From: Brachionus rotundiformis
Lineage: Eukaryota; Rotifera; Eurotatoria; Ploima; Brachionidae
Length of the DNA stretch: 64,000 bases
Assembly: GCA_016802295.1 (NCBI GenBank)
Contig: JAESIW010000118.1
Coordinates: 9,727 to 73,726, forward strand
Direction of reading: 5' to 3'
Shown here one piece after another: positions 1 through 8,972 of the stretch. The translations under genes were made by a program, and so were the position numbers. Numbering within the stretch: the first letter of the stretch is position 1; each line of letters starts with the position of its first letter. The notes beneath the pieces are model-generated. The model saw only the letters and a list, made by a program, of their open reading frames with translations, was not told the origin of the DNA and searched no databases.

Positions 1-1190
1 GACATTTATGCGTCCGGTCTCGTGGTCGACATGTTTGCATATTTCTCTCATCATGCACAAAAGGGCTGTGTTGGTCTTGCCGGCTCCAGTTGGCGCACAA
101 ATGAGCAAATTTTCGTCCGTTTCCAGCGCTTGCTCACTTTTGACTGTATCTGGTTGAATGTTTTGTAGCCTTCGAAGGCCGCCTGTGCGTACTTGGGCAA
201 TTTCTCCACGGGCACTAGCTGTTCTGGATTAGTGTGCGGCTTTTGAGCCGGCACGCGCTTTTCTTCGTAGCCTTTTTTCTGCTTTCTGAACGAGCCCTCG
301 GACAATTGACACCTCTTTTTGGCCATCAAGTGTCCACCTTGATGAAAGCTCAAATCGTCAAAATTGAGCACGTGCTTCGGATTCAAATCGCTCGCCGCCC
401 CCTCTTCAACCAGTGTAGCCGGAGCGGTAGTCGTAGCAGACTTTTTCTCCTGTTCTAATCGCTTGGCTTTAGCCGCCAAACGATTGCGTTCCAATTGAAC
501 AAGGTCTTTTTTCTCCTCGTCAGCGCTCAACGCCGCCAATATGCGCTCCAATTCGGGCGAAATTCATCTGCTTTTCGATCGCCTCGCGATCAAATAAGGA
601 ACCAATGGGAGCACTTGTTGATTTTCGACGTCGCATTCGTCCGACGTCTCTCTGAGTATGTGGACTATTTCTATGACTTTTGTTTGCGCTTGAGTCGGAT
701 AGTCGTGTTTTTTGGACAGCTTGCGCTGTAGCCATAACGCGTCTATTTCGTGCGCTTGTAGACTTTTGTATGTTATGCCACCATCGTTCAGTTCGATTAG
801 GCCGTATATGGCTTTTTTGTCATTGTCCGTATAATCGCCATTGCTGTTCACCGCCATCGTCATCCTTCATTTCGTCGTCGCATATTTCGCTCAAGTCGTT
901 CTCTTCCTCTTCATTCTCTTCATCCTCTATCATCACTTTGACACCAATTGTTTCGTCAATCTCCTCGTCTTGATTCATTGTGAGATCTACCAACGACCAG
1001 TCGGTTATTTTCTTGCCTAGCAGCGCTTCGACTTCGCGCTTGCGCTCTTTGTCCAATGAGAACTTAGTCGGCCGCGCCGCCAAGCACGTCCCTCGGCTGG
1101 TCGCTAATGCACTCTTGTATAAAGCTGAGCATTACTTCGTAGGTCTGACAGGTGTCTTGGTTGCTGCGGTCGGTTCATTATTGACGACGA
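1..1190 (-). pseudogene. SNRNP200: Brr2/SNRNP200 helicase pseudogene fragment (N-terminal part through Walker A)
   Basis: The minus strand reads as pieces of the N-terminal third of the U5 snRNP 200-kDa helicase Brr2, which unwinds U4/U6 during spliceosome activation. In protein order: a piece with QTYEVMLSF and DQPRDVLGGAAD (about 1090-1160), a piece with LDKERKREVEALLGKKITD and an acidic run (about 830-1060), a piece with EIDALWLQRKLS (564-863), a piece with KRCQL, KKGYEEKRVPAQKP and VEKLPKYAQAAFEG (about 140-560), and the helicase P-loop APTGAGKT near the left edge. The pieces lie in different frames. A stop (complement of 1064-1066) follows GGAAD, and shifts occur near 135, 560 and 840. 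No introns are visible and GC content is clearly higher than in the rest of the window. The family assignment is firm. That it is a pseudogene rather than a product of sequencing error is an inference from several independent lesions. The copy continues past the left edge. Confidence 0.85.
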
Positions 1191-1259
1191 GTCCTCGAAC
1201 TCTTCTGGCCTTTGAAGTTGTTTATCTCTGACTTGTTTTCCTGTTGCTGGACACTGTCA

Positions 1260-1870
1260 ACGCCAACACTCTTCCAGTCCAATAGAAATCTTAAACTATT
1301 GAGTAATTTTAAAGACTAAGTGAAAAGTTTAATGGATTTTTGGTCTTCTTTCGATTTTTTCAAAATAAAGAGCTAATTTTAAAATCAATATTTAAAATAA
1401 TATTAGCTCAATATTTGACTAATGAACAAAGTTAATTTGACATTCTCGCAAATTTTGTCTAGTTTATTTAAAACTCACACTATCTTAGTCGAGTAAAATA
1501 GACCTTATTTTTGAATTCTCCATGTATGAAAACTAGGTAAAAATTTTTTTAATGGAGGATAAAGAAGTTAAGCGACCCGCTCAAAAATATCTTTAAAATA
1601 AATGTTATAAGCATAGTGTTGTTTTAAAGAATTTTTTTTTATAGTATTGTCATAAAGAAATGCTCTTTTCATTGAAAGTTTTCAAATAAAATTTTAAAAT
1701 CCTGAAAATCAAAAAGTCAATGAAGTTTTACTTTTTCCTATTAACTGAAATTGACAAATCACGTTCACAAGTTTTTGAAAGTTCAAAATTTGATTTTGAC
1801 ATTGATTTTAGTCAAATGAAATTTCGTCTTATTTATTTTGTTTTGTTATTTGGACTGAAAATCATTATTT
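1260..1870. other. AT-rich intergenic stretch after the GC-rich pseudogene
   Basis: Base composition drops to strongly AT-rich around 1270-1300, just beyond the Brr2-like fragment. Only short open frames of low-complexity composition are present and none resembles a known family. I see nothing functional here. Confidence 0.5.
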
Positions 1871-2195
1871 TTTGTATTTTGCAGACATTTTGCAAAAATT
1901 AGCAGACGCTTCGTTAAGGTGATACAGCGACTGTTTCAGTTGATACAATTTACAGAACATTTTTTTGGGCTTTTAATCAAAAGATATCACGTTTTAAATA
2001 TTTTGTTTTTGTTTTTTAAACTGAAATTATTAATTTGTGCAAATTGCAGACATTTTGCAGAAGTTTGCAGAAGCTTTTTATAGGTGAAACAGCGGCTGTT
2101 TCAGCTGATACAATTTACAGAACATTTTTTTGGGCTTTTAATCAAAAGATATTACTTTTTAAATATTTTGTTTTTGTTTTTTGATCTAAAATTCA
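1871..2195. repeat. Two-copy tandem repeat, period about 165 bp
   Basis: Two consecutive copies start near 1871 and 2036. Each contains GCAGACATTTTGC, then TGTTTCAG(T/C)TGATACAATT, then a long identical run around ACAGAACATTTTTTTGGGC and an AAATATTTTGTTTTTG tail. Differences are scattered point changes, so the duplication is not very recent. The repeat lies between the Brr2 fragment and a decayed ORF cluster and has no coding capacity that I can see. Confidence 0.75.
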
Positions 2196-2202
2196 CACAG
2201 CC

Positions 2203-2826
2203 TTGAAAAATGCATTTAAAAAGTTAAAGATAGCACAAATCAATCATATCATTTCTTTTAACTCTGAATTAAGAACCATTAAGCAAATAGATTTTTGTTA
2301 TCATAACTTTTTGAATTGTAAGGATACAATTAATTTTAAGCATTACAAGGTGGCTAGAAAAGGTTTCAAAAAACTCAACTTTCAAAAAATGAAATCATAT
2401 TTCAGTCTTAATCCTCAAAAGATATCAATAATTACTAAATTTTGAAATTTTTACAAGTCATCAATTAAAATTGATGATTAGCTCATCTTTACATTTTTCA
2501 AGAAGGAAAAAGTTGTGTGATGATGTAAAGGTAAAGAATTACGTAGATCAAAACGAGATGTTTAATAGTTGTTCTGCATTTTTTACGTCTTCATCTTTAT
2601 ATGGATTTTCTTTCGAAAAAGCTCTATATGATTTATCATCTTAAAGCTCACCTTGTAATATTGGTATTAATTCTAAGATAAAAATGTCTGTAACGGAATT
2701 TTTGTATCCTTTTCTGATTTTTAATAACGTTTTTAATTATCCCTCAAAAGAATTTAACATTAAAATATTTGCTGATGCCACTTACTATAAAAACTACTTA
2801 AAAAAGTATGGCCTATATGCATTCTA
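2203..2826 (+). pseudogene. Decayed open-frame cluster of unknown origin
   Basis: Three consecutive plus-strand open stretches follow each other with frame changes or stops: about 2203-2445 (80 codons, rich in K, F, N and I but with protein-like variety), about 2433-2640 in another frame (contains SRRKKLCDDVKVKNYVDQ), and about 2640-2826 after one in-frame stop (contains FADATYYKNYLKKYG). Together they cover some 210 codons. I do not recognise a family. The arrangement could be a degenerating transposon or host gene, or chance in AT-rich DNA. It sits just upstream of the LTR element. Confidence 0.3.
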
Positions 2827-3033
2827 ATATAGAATACTAGATAAATGCTATCTTTGGCTAATAAAACACCATACTTTAATATAAATACATAATTCTATTA
2901 AAAAACTAAGACAGAATTTAAAGAAGAATGACTCATCTGAAATATAAATTAATGAACAGTGAGAATCAGATAGAACAAACATCAAAATCAGTAAATTTCG
3001 AAAAAGTTTAAAATTTTTCTATTCAGGAATTTC

Positions 3034-3308
3034 TGATATGAGCCAAAGAACAATCTAAAATATTTTAATTAGTTAAACATGCTTTCATGGAACATCCTAT
3101 TATTGTTTTAATTATTCAAACTAAACAATATGTTTTCTGTTTTTTATTATTTACGACTTTTTATATTCTATTACTTACATTTGAATGCTGTGTTTCTTAA
3201 ATATTAATTAAGGCGAATTATTATAAATAGTCGCTTTATTTTATTTAAATGGATATAATAAGATTATTAAATAACAATCCACTTTTAACTATCCACAAGC
3301 TTCACAAG
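3034..3308 (+). repeat. 5' LTR (shared part 3034-3236)
   Basis: The segment beginning TGATATGAGCC at 3034 is repeated at 7608 with high identity up to TCGCTT at 3236. If the primer-binding site at 3309 marks the LTR edge, the left LTR extends to about 3306-3308, some 70 bp beyond the shared part. It is strongly AT-rich. No clear TATA/poly(A) assignment was possible by eye. Confidence 0.75.
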
Positions 3309-3320
3309 TGGTAGCAGCGA
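3309..3320 (+). other. Primer-binding site, initiator-Met tRNA type
   Basis: TGGTAGCAGCGA follows the left LTR. Its first nine bases match the complement of the 3' end of eukaryotic initiator methionine tRNA (TGGTAGCAGAG...), a standard primer for LTR retrotransposons. Confidence 0.6.
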
Positions 3321-3355
3321 AGTGAAAGCAGCAATTGGTATTTCAGTAAAATTGT

Positions 3356-3688
3356 ATGTCTGGTTCGACAAACCAAGATTTGGACAAAGCTTTCTTGTCA
3401 ATCATTAGCGATTTTGAAAACACATTAAGACTAGACTATACAACTATTGACGAAGCGGCAGTTGACAGGAAAAAACTGGATCATGCTGAAGTCCAGAAAA
3501 AGTTTTTGAAACAGAAAACAAAGGAAATCGTTGACCAAATGGAGATAAGCCTCGATCAGAAACTTAATGATTTCTTATATAATTTGATGGGACAACGTCA
3601 ACGGTCAACAACATCAAGACGGAATGGCACCACAAGAGGACATTCAGTCTCAAGCTCAATCCGTAAACTAAAATCAAAATTAAAATGA
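3356..3688 (+). pseudogene. gag N-terminal remnant of the LTR element
   Basis: A 110-codon frame starts with ATG about 35 bases after the primer-binding site, where gag is expected. It is charged and probably helical at residues 30-75, with a basic, Ser/Thr/Arg-rich tail. No capsid signature is visible, and the frame ends well before the zinc knuckle at 3990, so most of the capsid appears deleted or scrambled. The gag call rests on position. Confidence 0.5.
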
Positions 3689-3854
3689 TTTGATGTATCC
3701 AATAGCTGCATTGATAAATGAACTAAGACTGAATATGACTATGTTTCAGGGTTTACAAAAGATGAATTTTGGTAATCAACAGCCATTTAGTGCCTGAAGC
3801 TTTTAAATTGAGTTCTTCAGAAATGGCCTTAAACCAATTATTAGGGCGGGGGTA

Positions 3855-4280
3855 ATGGCATCGGAACCTAAAACTTTTGAGGACTCCTTAGAAAAGGCTA
3901 CATTGCTATACTATTCAGAAAGGGAAAACTCTGCACAAAGATTCGATATAAAAAGGGTCGATAACAAAAGTAAGCAATTAATTAAGTGCCATTATTGCCA
4001 TAAATTAGGGCACAAAGTTAAGGAGTGCAGAAAGAAATCATATGAGGAGAAAAATAGAAAGGAACCCGATATGAAGCATTTTAAAAGAGGTCAAGAATTC
4101 AATAATAAGAAAACTGTTACACAGTATAATAAAATTAGGAAACCAGAAAATATTTCTTCTGTAGAAATAGAAGAGGTAGAGACCAGTAATATAGGTATAA
4201 TTGACCTTGATCCGGAGGTACACATACGAAGGATTAGATACAGGTGCAAAAAGATCGGTTATTTCGGAAAAGAAAGCTAA
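3855..4280 (+). pseudogene. gag nucleocapsid zinc knuckle and start of protease, LTR element
   Basis: The frame contains one CCHC zinc knuckle (C-X2-C-X4-H-X4-C, CHYCHKLGHKVKEC, near 3990-4030) typical of nucleocapsid. At 4237-4245 a different frame encodes D-T-G-A, the active-site signature of the retroviral-type aspartic protease, so gag and protease are in different frames here. The protease frame meets a stop soon after 4280. Confidence 0.7.
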
Positions 4281-4320
4281 GGATTATTGAATTAAATCTT
4301 GTTATACCAAAATAAAAGCC

Positions 4321-4638
4321 GTGGTGGCTGACAAGGAAACCTTTAGTACAAATTTATCACCTCCTAGAGTAATATTCAAGGGACATATATCCGAAATAGA
4401 ATTTATAATACTGCCGAGAGCAGACGTCTCATTAGGAATTGATTGGTTCGTAGCAAATGGTGCTTCAATCAACCCACGGAAACGTCAAATTTGGTTTGAA
4501 TCATCGGTATATACGGACAGCAAAACGTCAGATTTCGATTTTTCTGAAGACGAAATGGAAGAAATGCTGACAGATCAACTTAATGAAAATGAAGATATCG
4601 ATTCAGATTTGAATGGATGTGATTTTCGGCCAAATTAA
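4321..4638 (+). pseudogene. Protease C-terminal half, LTR element
   Basis: This 105-codon frame contains a hydrophobic strand followed by LGIDW, the pattern seen in the second half of Ty3/gypsy proteases, and ends in an acidic Asp/Glu-rich tail before reverse transcriptase. It is separated from the D-T-G motif at 4237 by a stop and frame change. Confidence 0.55.
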
Positions 4639-4756
4639 AAAGTCAAATTTGAAAATTTTGAACTATTGAGTAACGAAGAAAATATAGAAGCGCTTGAATT
4701 ATTGGAATCTAATAAGGAACTATTTGCAACAAGTCTTGAGGACCTATAGAGCCAAG

Positions 4757-5560
4757 TGATCTACCACCTTTTAAAATAAAAACTACCATCTCTACTCCTA
4801 TAAGATTGAGGCCTTATAAGGTCTCACACTATGAAAGAGCAATTATAAAAGAAGAAGTAGATAAAATGCTAGACGCAGGAATAATTCAACCATCTATTAG
4901 TCCTTGGGCATCACCAGTCTGTCTCACTAATAAACCAGAAGGATCAAAAAGCTTTTGTATCGACTAAAGACAGATAAACAATATAATTGTCCAAGATCCA
5001 TTCCCATTACCCAGTATTGAGGACATAATCGACAGTTTAGGGGTCGCGATGATTTTCTCGTTAATGGATCTAAAATCAGGGTATTGGCAAATTTTGATGG
5101 CAACAGGGGCTATAGCTTTAACCAACTTTACTACACCAGATGGACAGGAATTCATATGAATTCCTTCGACTTGCGTTTGGTTTAAAAAATAGACCAACCT
5201 TCTTTAGAATATCAATGGTGATTAGAGAAATCAACTCTATAGTTGTATATATTGACGATATCATTGTTTTCTCGGACAACATTAAAAATCACCTAGAAGC
5301 CTTTAGAAGAGTATTCGTAAGATTGAAGAAAGCGAATTTGAAGATAAGCTTTAAGAAATGTAAATTTTTTAAAGATACCATCAAATTCTTAGGGAACATA
5401 ATTTCAGGGGAAATCATGATGATGGACCATAATAAAATTCAAGCTGTTAAAAATTGGGCAGTGTCCATCAAAGTTAAGCATATTAAACAATTTTTGGGTC
5501 TTTGTAAAATTTGTAAAAGATTTTGCGAAACTAGCATTACCGTTAACAAAATTAACTAAG
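4757..5560 (+). pseudogene. Reverse transcriptase, interrupted, LTR element
   Basis: Ty3/gypsy reverse transcriptase blocks are visible in order: a finger region with the I-x-P-S-x-S-P-W-A-S-P pattern near 4885-4920, a palm block with SLMDLKSGYWQI near 5055-5095, the catalytic Y-I-D-D at 5248-5259, and the LGNIISG motif near 5390. An in-frame stop lies at 4965-4967 and another near 5155, where the reading frame also changes. The enzyme copies element RNA into DNA; this copy cannot make a full product. Confidence 0.85.
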
Positions 5561-5639
5561 AAGGACGTTTAGTGGGAATGGACAGAAAGTTGTCAAAAAG
5601 CTTTTGAAGACTTAAAGGTAAAGTTGACATCTTATCCAG

Positions 5640-6065
5640 TATTAAGAGCACCAGTAATGACTCGAAAATTCATTTTATACACTAACGCATCCGGACTTCA
5701 ACTGGGAGCTATTCTTTGCCAAAAGGATGAAAACGGTAGCGAGTCTGTGCCTACGCATCGAGACCTTTAAAAGGAGCTGCAATCCACTATGGAGTACGGA
5801 AAAAGAATGCCTGGCCGTTGTCTGATCTGTTAAAAAGCCTTGCTTTGGCTAATGAAAATAAAGGATGCCAACGGTAGATAGCAAGATGGGCTATTTGGCT
5901 GAAAACGTATAGTTTCGAGATAGAACATCGAGCGGGAAAAAAGCACCTTAACGCAGATGCCTTGAGTAGAGCTTTCGCTGTTGCCGAAGAGTTATACGAT
6001 GAATTAGATACAGAAAGATCGATAAAAATGATGGGAAATCTCAAGAAATCCAAAGAAGAACGCAA
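5640..6065 (+). pseudogene. RNase H domain, damaged, LTR element
   Basis: The RNase H start is recognisable as FILYTNASGLQLGAIL near 5670-5715. The usual first catalytic aspartate (Y-T-D-A-S) is Asn here (codon 5684-5686). The H-x-x-G-K-x-x-x-x-A-D-A-L-S-R end motif is intact near 5928-5970. Several stops and shifts lie between. This domain normally removes RNA from RNA/DNA hybrids. Confidence 0.75.
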
Positions 6066-6143
6066 AATAAAGACAAAATTTTATCTTGGAGGCGTTAGAA
6101 CCTAAAAGTAAAGTTTTTCTAAAAGTCTGAATGATTCAAGGTA

Positions 6144-6289
6144 AGTTAGAACCAAGATTTAGAGGACCTTTTACAGTGGTTAGAAGAACTAGAAAAGGTA
6201 ACTACATCTTAGCAAATAGTAAAGGTGTCGAGATGAAACAAAGTTATCCACTGAATAAACTTAAGATTGTCTCAGATAATCGACAGTAA
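6144..6289 (+). pseudogene. Integrase C-terminal (GPY/F-type) segment, LTR element
   Basis: A 48-codon frame contains KLEPRFRGPFTVVRR and NYILAN followed by YPLNKLK. This is the GPY/F module at the C-terminus of Ty3/gypsy integrases. The zinc-binding and DDE catalytic core that should precede it (250 or more residues) is not present between the RNase H end and this point, so integrase is almost wholly deleted. Confidence 0.75.
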
Positions 6290-6296
6290 CGAATAG

Positions 6297-6455
6297 TATG
6301 AAATTGAAAAAATATTAAAAGATAGAACCCGACGGGGAATGAGGGAGTATTTTGTAAAATGGAAGGGTTTTCCAGATGAGGAAAATTCATTGGTAAAAAA
6401 ATCGGACTTTGTATCTATAGATTGTCTGGACGACTATATGAAGGAAAAGTCAAAA
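6297..6455 (+). pseudogene. Chromodomain of the LTR element
   Basis: The translation contains YEIEKILKDR followed by YFVKWKGFPDEENS and a C-terminal helix with DYMKEK. This is the chromodomain pattern (Y-x-V-E-x-I-L ... Y-L-V-K-W-x-G). Chromoviruses use such a domain to target integration to histone-marked chromatin. The usual Trp after N/S is replaced by Leu, so its methyl-lysine pocket may be damaged. Confidence 0.75.
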
Positions 6456-6824
6456 ATAGATACGATACCGATAAATAGAATTAACTGCAAACTAAAGTAA
6501 ACTCAGAATTTAATTATCATACTTAGTCTTTTACAATCCTTTTACCACTTACTTGTTGTAAAGTTTAGAAGGTTCGTTTGAATACTGTACTATCGATAAA
6601 AAAAGTCCAAGATTCTCAATGTCAAGAAATTGTGCAAGATCTTTAGAAGAGATACAATTAATGGAATACAAAAATTATTTTGTATTTGGGAAGAGTAAGT
6701 ATTAGTGGATGGCTATTGTTTTAAGTGTACTAAACAAGAAGTGAAAATCACGACTTTTAAATCGTTCTTTGGGGGCAAGATCAATGAACAAATATACATC
6801 AGATGAGGTAATTTCAAAAGAAGA

Positions 6825-7187
6825 ATGCTTGGCCATGGTTATATCAAAGATATGTCACAACATACGATCATTTATAATAATCATGAAGAACTCGTTGTAT
6901 CTATATGTCAAAAAGTAGTCAACATTGAGTTCATTAATCAAGAAAAGAATTTCAAACACATCCAAATAACATTCAAATTAAATAATGAGTCTAGATACGT
7001 ATTCCTTACAAATAATGGAATTATAACTAATCAATCGGCAATATCATATTCAGTAAAACGAAGTTTATTTAGCATTTTGTCAGGGAAAATCATAATTTCA
7101 AAAACAGGACTTAAAGTGGATTTCTTTGAGTCTAATAGACAGGTTTATGAATATAGGTTTGGCATTAAATATATAATTATAGTTTGA
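6825..7187 (+). pseudogene. Envelope-like frame, upstream part, LTR element
   Basis: A 120-codon frame lies downstream of pol, where an env-like third gene is found in some animal Ty3/gypsy elements. It has beta-rich composition and one cysteine; upstream, in another frame near 6720-6805, there is a Cys-containing stretch that may belong to the same ancestral protein. No signal peptide is visible. Assignment rests on position and on the membrane-anchored partner frame. Confidence 0.45.
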
Positions 7188-7189
7188 AA

Positions 7190-7522
7190 ATGAGTCATAA
7201 TCCGGAAATATTTAATAACCTTGATCTAAAAAAGGAAATCGACCAAAATATTATTCAAAACGAAGCTAATATGATTATTCAGTCGGCCAAATATGATTTT
7301 TTCTCTAGTGAAGCATCAAATTTTATAAAGAATATTGTCAGTAATATAACAGAGTGGTCAAAAAGCTTTTGGATAATTACATTAACGAGTGTAGGTTTAT
7401 TAGTTCTGAGCTTTATCATGTGTTCTGGCTTACGTCAAAGGCTTAGAAGAAAAGCCAAAAGAAACGGAACAAGACAAGCCAATAATTTGATTCCATTATC
7501 AGACCAAATGAAAATGATTTAG
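7190..7522 (+). pseudogene. Envelope-like transmembrane frame, LTR element
   Basis: This frame begins at ATG 7190, directly after the previous frame stops. It encodes about 111 residues: an acidic helical region, one clear transmembrane segment of about 18 residues (from WIITLTSVGLL to FIMC), and a short, strongly basic cytoplasmic tail. This topology matches the membrane-anchored end of env-like proteins of Ty3/gypsy elements. It could be functional or a decayed remnant. Confidence 0.5.
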
Positions 7523-7607
7523 CAATTGGAAAAGGTTAATTCTAAAATGTCAATCAAAGAAGAAAAACTTGAAATTCGGGACGAATTGTTCGACCGAGAG
7601 GCATATA

Positions 7608-7805
7608 TGATATGACACGTAGCCAAAGAACATTCTAAAATATTTTAATTAGTTAAACATGTTTCCTATAATGGTTTTAATTATTCAAACTAAACAATAT
7701 GTTTTCTGTTTTTTATTATTTACGACTTTTTATATTCTATTACTTACATTTGAATGCTGAGTTTCTTAAATATTAATTAAGGCGAATTATTATAAATAGT
7801 CGCTT
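7608..7805 (+). repeat. 3' LTR (3'-truncated relative to the left copy)
   Basis: This copy matches 3034-3236 with a few substitutions and small indels (for example an insertion after TGATATGA, and a shorter segment around CATGTTTCC). Similarity stops after TCGCTT at 7805, whereas the left LTR probably continues about 70 bp. The right end therefore looks truncated or recombined. Confidence 0.75.
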
Positions 7806-8075
7806 AGGATGAATAGACACTAATTTTTTTATAAAATGTCTGGATTTTGAACAAAAAGCTTATCACATAAAACACTTTAATGTTATTGGAATTATTTCGA
7901 AACGAATTCAAAAATTAATGCATCTAATATCAAATAAATTTGGAAATTTTGCAAATATTCTTCTCGTAAACTGATTCGACTAATTTATTTTTAGAAAATA
8001 AAAATTAATAAAATTTAAATCATATTTTTAATTTTTAATAAACTCGAAAAGAAAACTTTCTTATCAACTAATTAA

Positions 8076-8276
8076 TTCGGACATCATAGAAACAATGACT
8101 GTAAGGAACAAAAGTCGATAAGGGTTCGTCTACTACCCAATGGCTCCAAGTCAAATGAGATTCAAGATATGCTGAATTTTAAAGAAGATGCACATAAGCA
8201 GATCATTAATATGTTTACATTGAAAAAATTTACTGACAATTTAAAGAAAGCATTTTCCCTTTTATATCAAGAGTAA
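8076..8276 (+). pseudogene. Possible nucleocapsid-like ORF remnant
   Basis: A 66-codon frame without ATG at its start runs from TTC at 8076 to TAA at 8274-8276. It begins FGHHRNNDCKEQK, which resembles the second half of a CCHC knuckle (H-x4-C), then a basic stretch RVRLLPNG and a Lys-rich helix. It is not part of the LTR element at 3034-7805 and may be a scrap of another retroelement. Weak call. Confidence 0.25.
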
Positions 8277-8972
8277 TTTCTATTGTCTCAATAATAGAAG
8301 TTTATCGAGTCTCGATCTGAAAGCAAATGATAATTTTGAAAAATATCTTTCAACTATTGAAAACAGTTTTTATTTTTTTTAAATAAAAAAATGATTCCGT
8401 GATCAAAGTTTGGAATTTGAACGAAACAAATTCACAAATTCAAAAATGAAAACATCTTTTATGAAATTTAATTTCTAAAATAATTTTCTACTTTATTCAG
8501 TAGAATATTTATTTATTAGATAATTGATAAATAATTATAATTAAGAATAGATAAAAAATAAAGATAATAGAAAATCAATAAAAAATTCTAAAATTTTGAG
8601 CTAATAGCTAATATCAATTGATATTAGACGAAAAAATCTGATAACAAATGTTATCATATGATATGATGTGCCAAGTTAGTTTCTGGGCCCTTGTTTATTA
8701 ATTAATTAATCAATAAGTCATTTTAAAATTATTCAGGACTAGCCTCTTTTGTGTATAGTTTGTTTTAAATTGGTTATATTTCATTAATCACTTTTTCAAT
8801 TTATTTTTTAATGTCCTTATATCTCAATCATCAAAAAATTTGGAAATAAAGGTCAAATTAATTTTTTTCTTAAATTTAATATGACTTAAAAGATTTAAAC
8901 TTTTTCAGCAAATATAAAATATCCCTTCAAAGAAAAATAATTTTCTAGTTATATTTAAAAATTTATTTAAAG
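8277..8972. other. AT-rich intergenic stretch
   Basis: No coding frame or RNA gene is recognisable. The last 50 bases are the likely 5' region of the tail-anchored protein gene, with a splice-acceptor-like TTTATTTAAAG immediately before its ATG. Confidence 0.5.

Larger units (their letters stand above)
3034..7805 (+). mobile_element. Degenerate Ty3/gypsy LTR retrotransposon with chromodomain and envelope-like frames
   Basis: Two direct repeats (3034-3236 and 7608-7805) flank remnants of gag, a CCHC zinc knuckle, an aspartic protease, reverse transcriptase, RNase H, the integrase C-terminus, a chromodomain and a pair of envelope-like frames, in normal Ty3/gypsy order. A primer-binding site resembling the initiator methionine tRNA 3' end follows the left LTR. 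Many stops and frame changes, an altered RNase H catalytic residue and a missing integrase core show that the copy is inactive. A chromodomain after integrase is typical of chromoviruses, a Ty3/gypsy branch; a third, envelope-like gene is known from several animal Ty3/gypsy lineages. Having both in one element is less usual. Confidence 0.88.
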
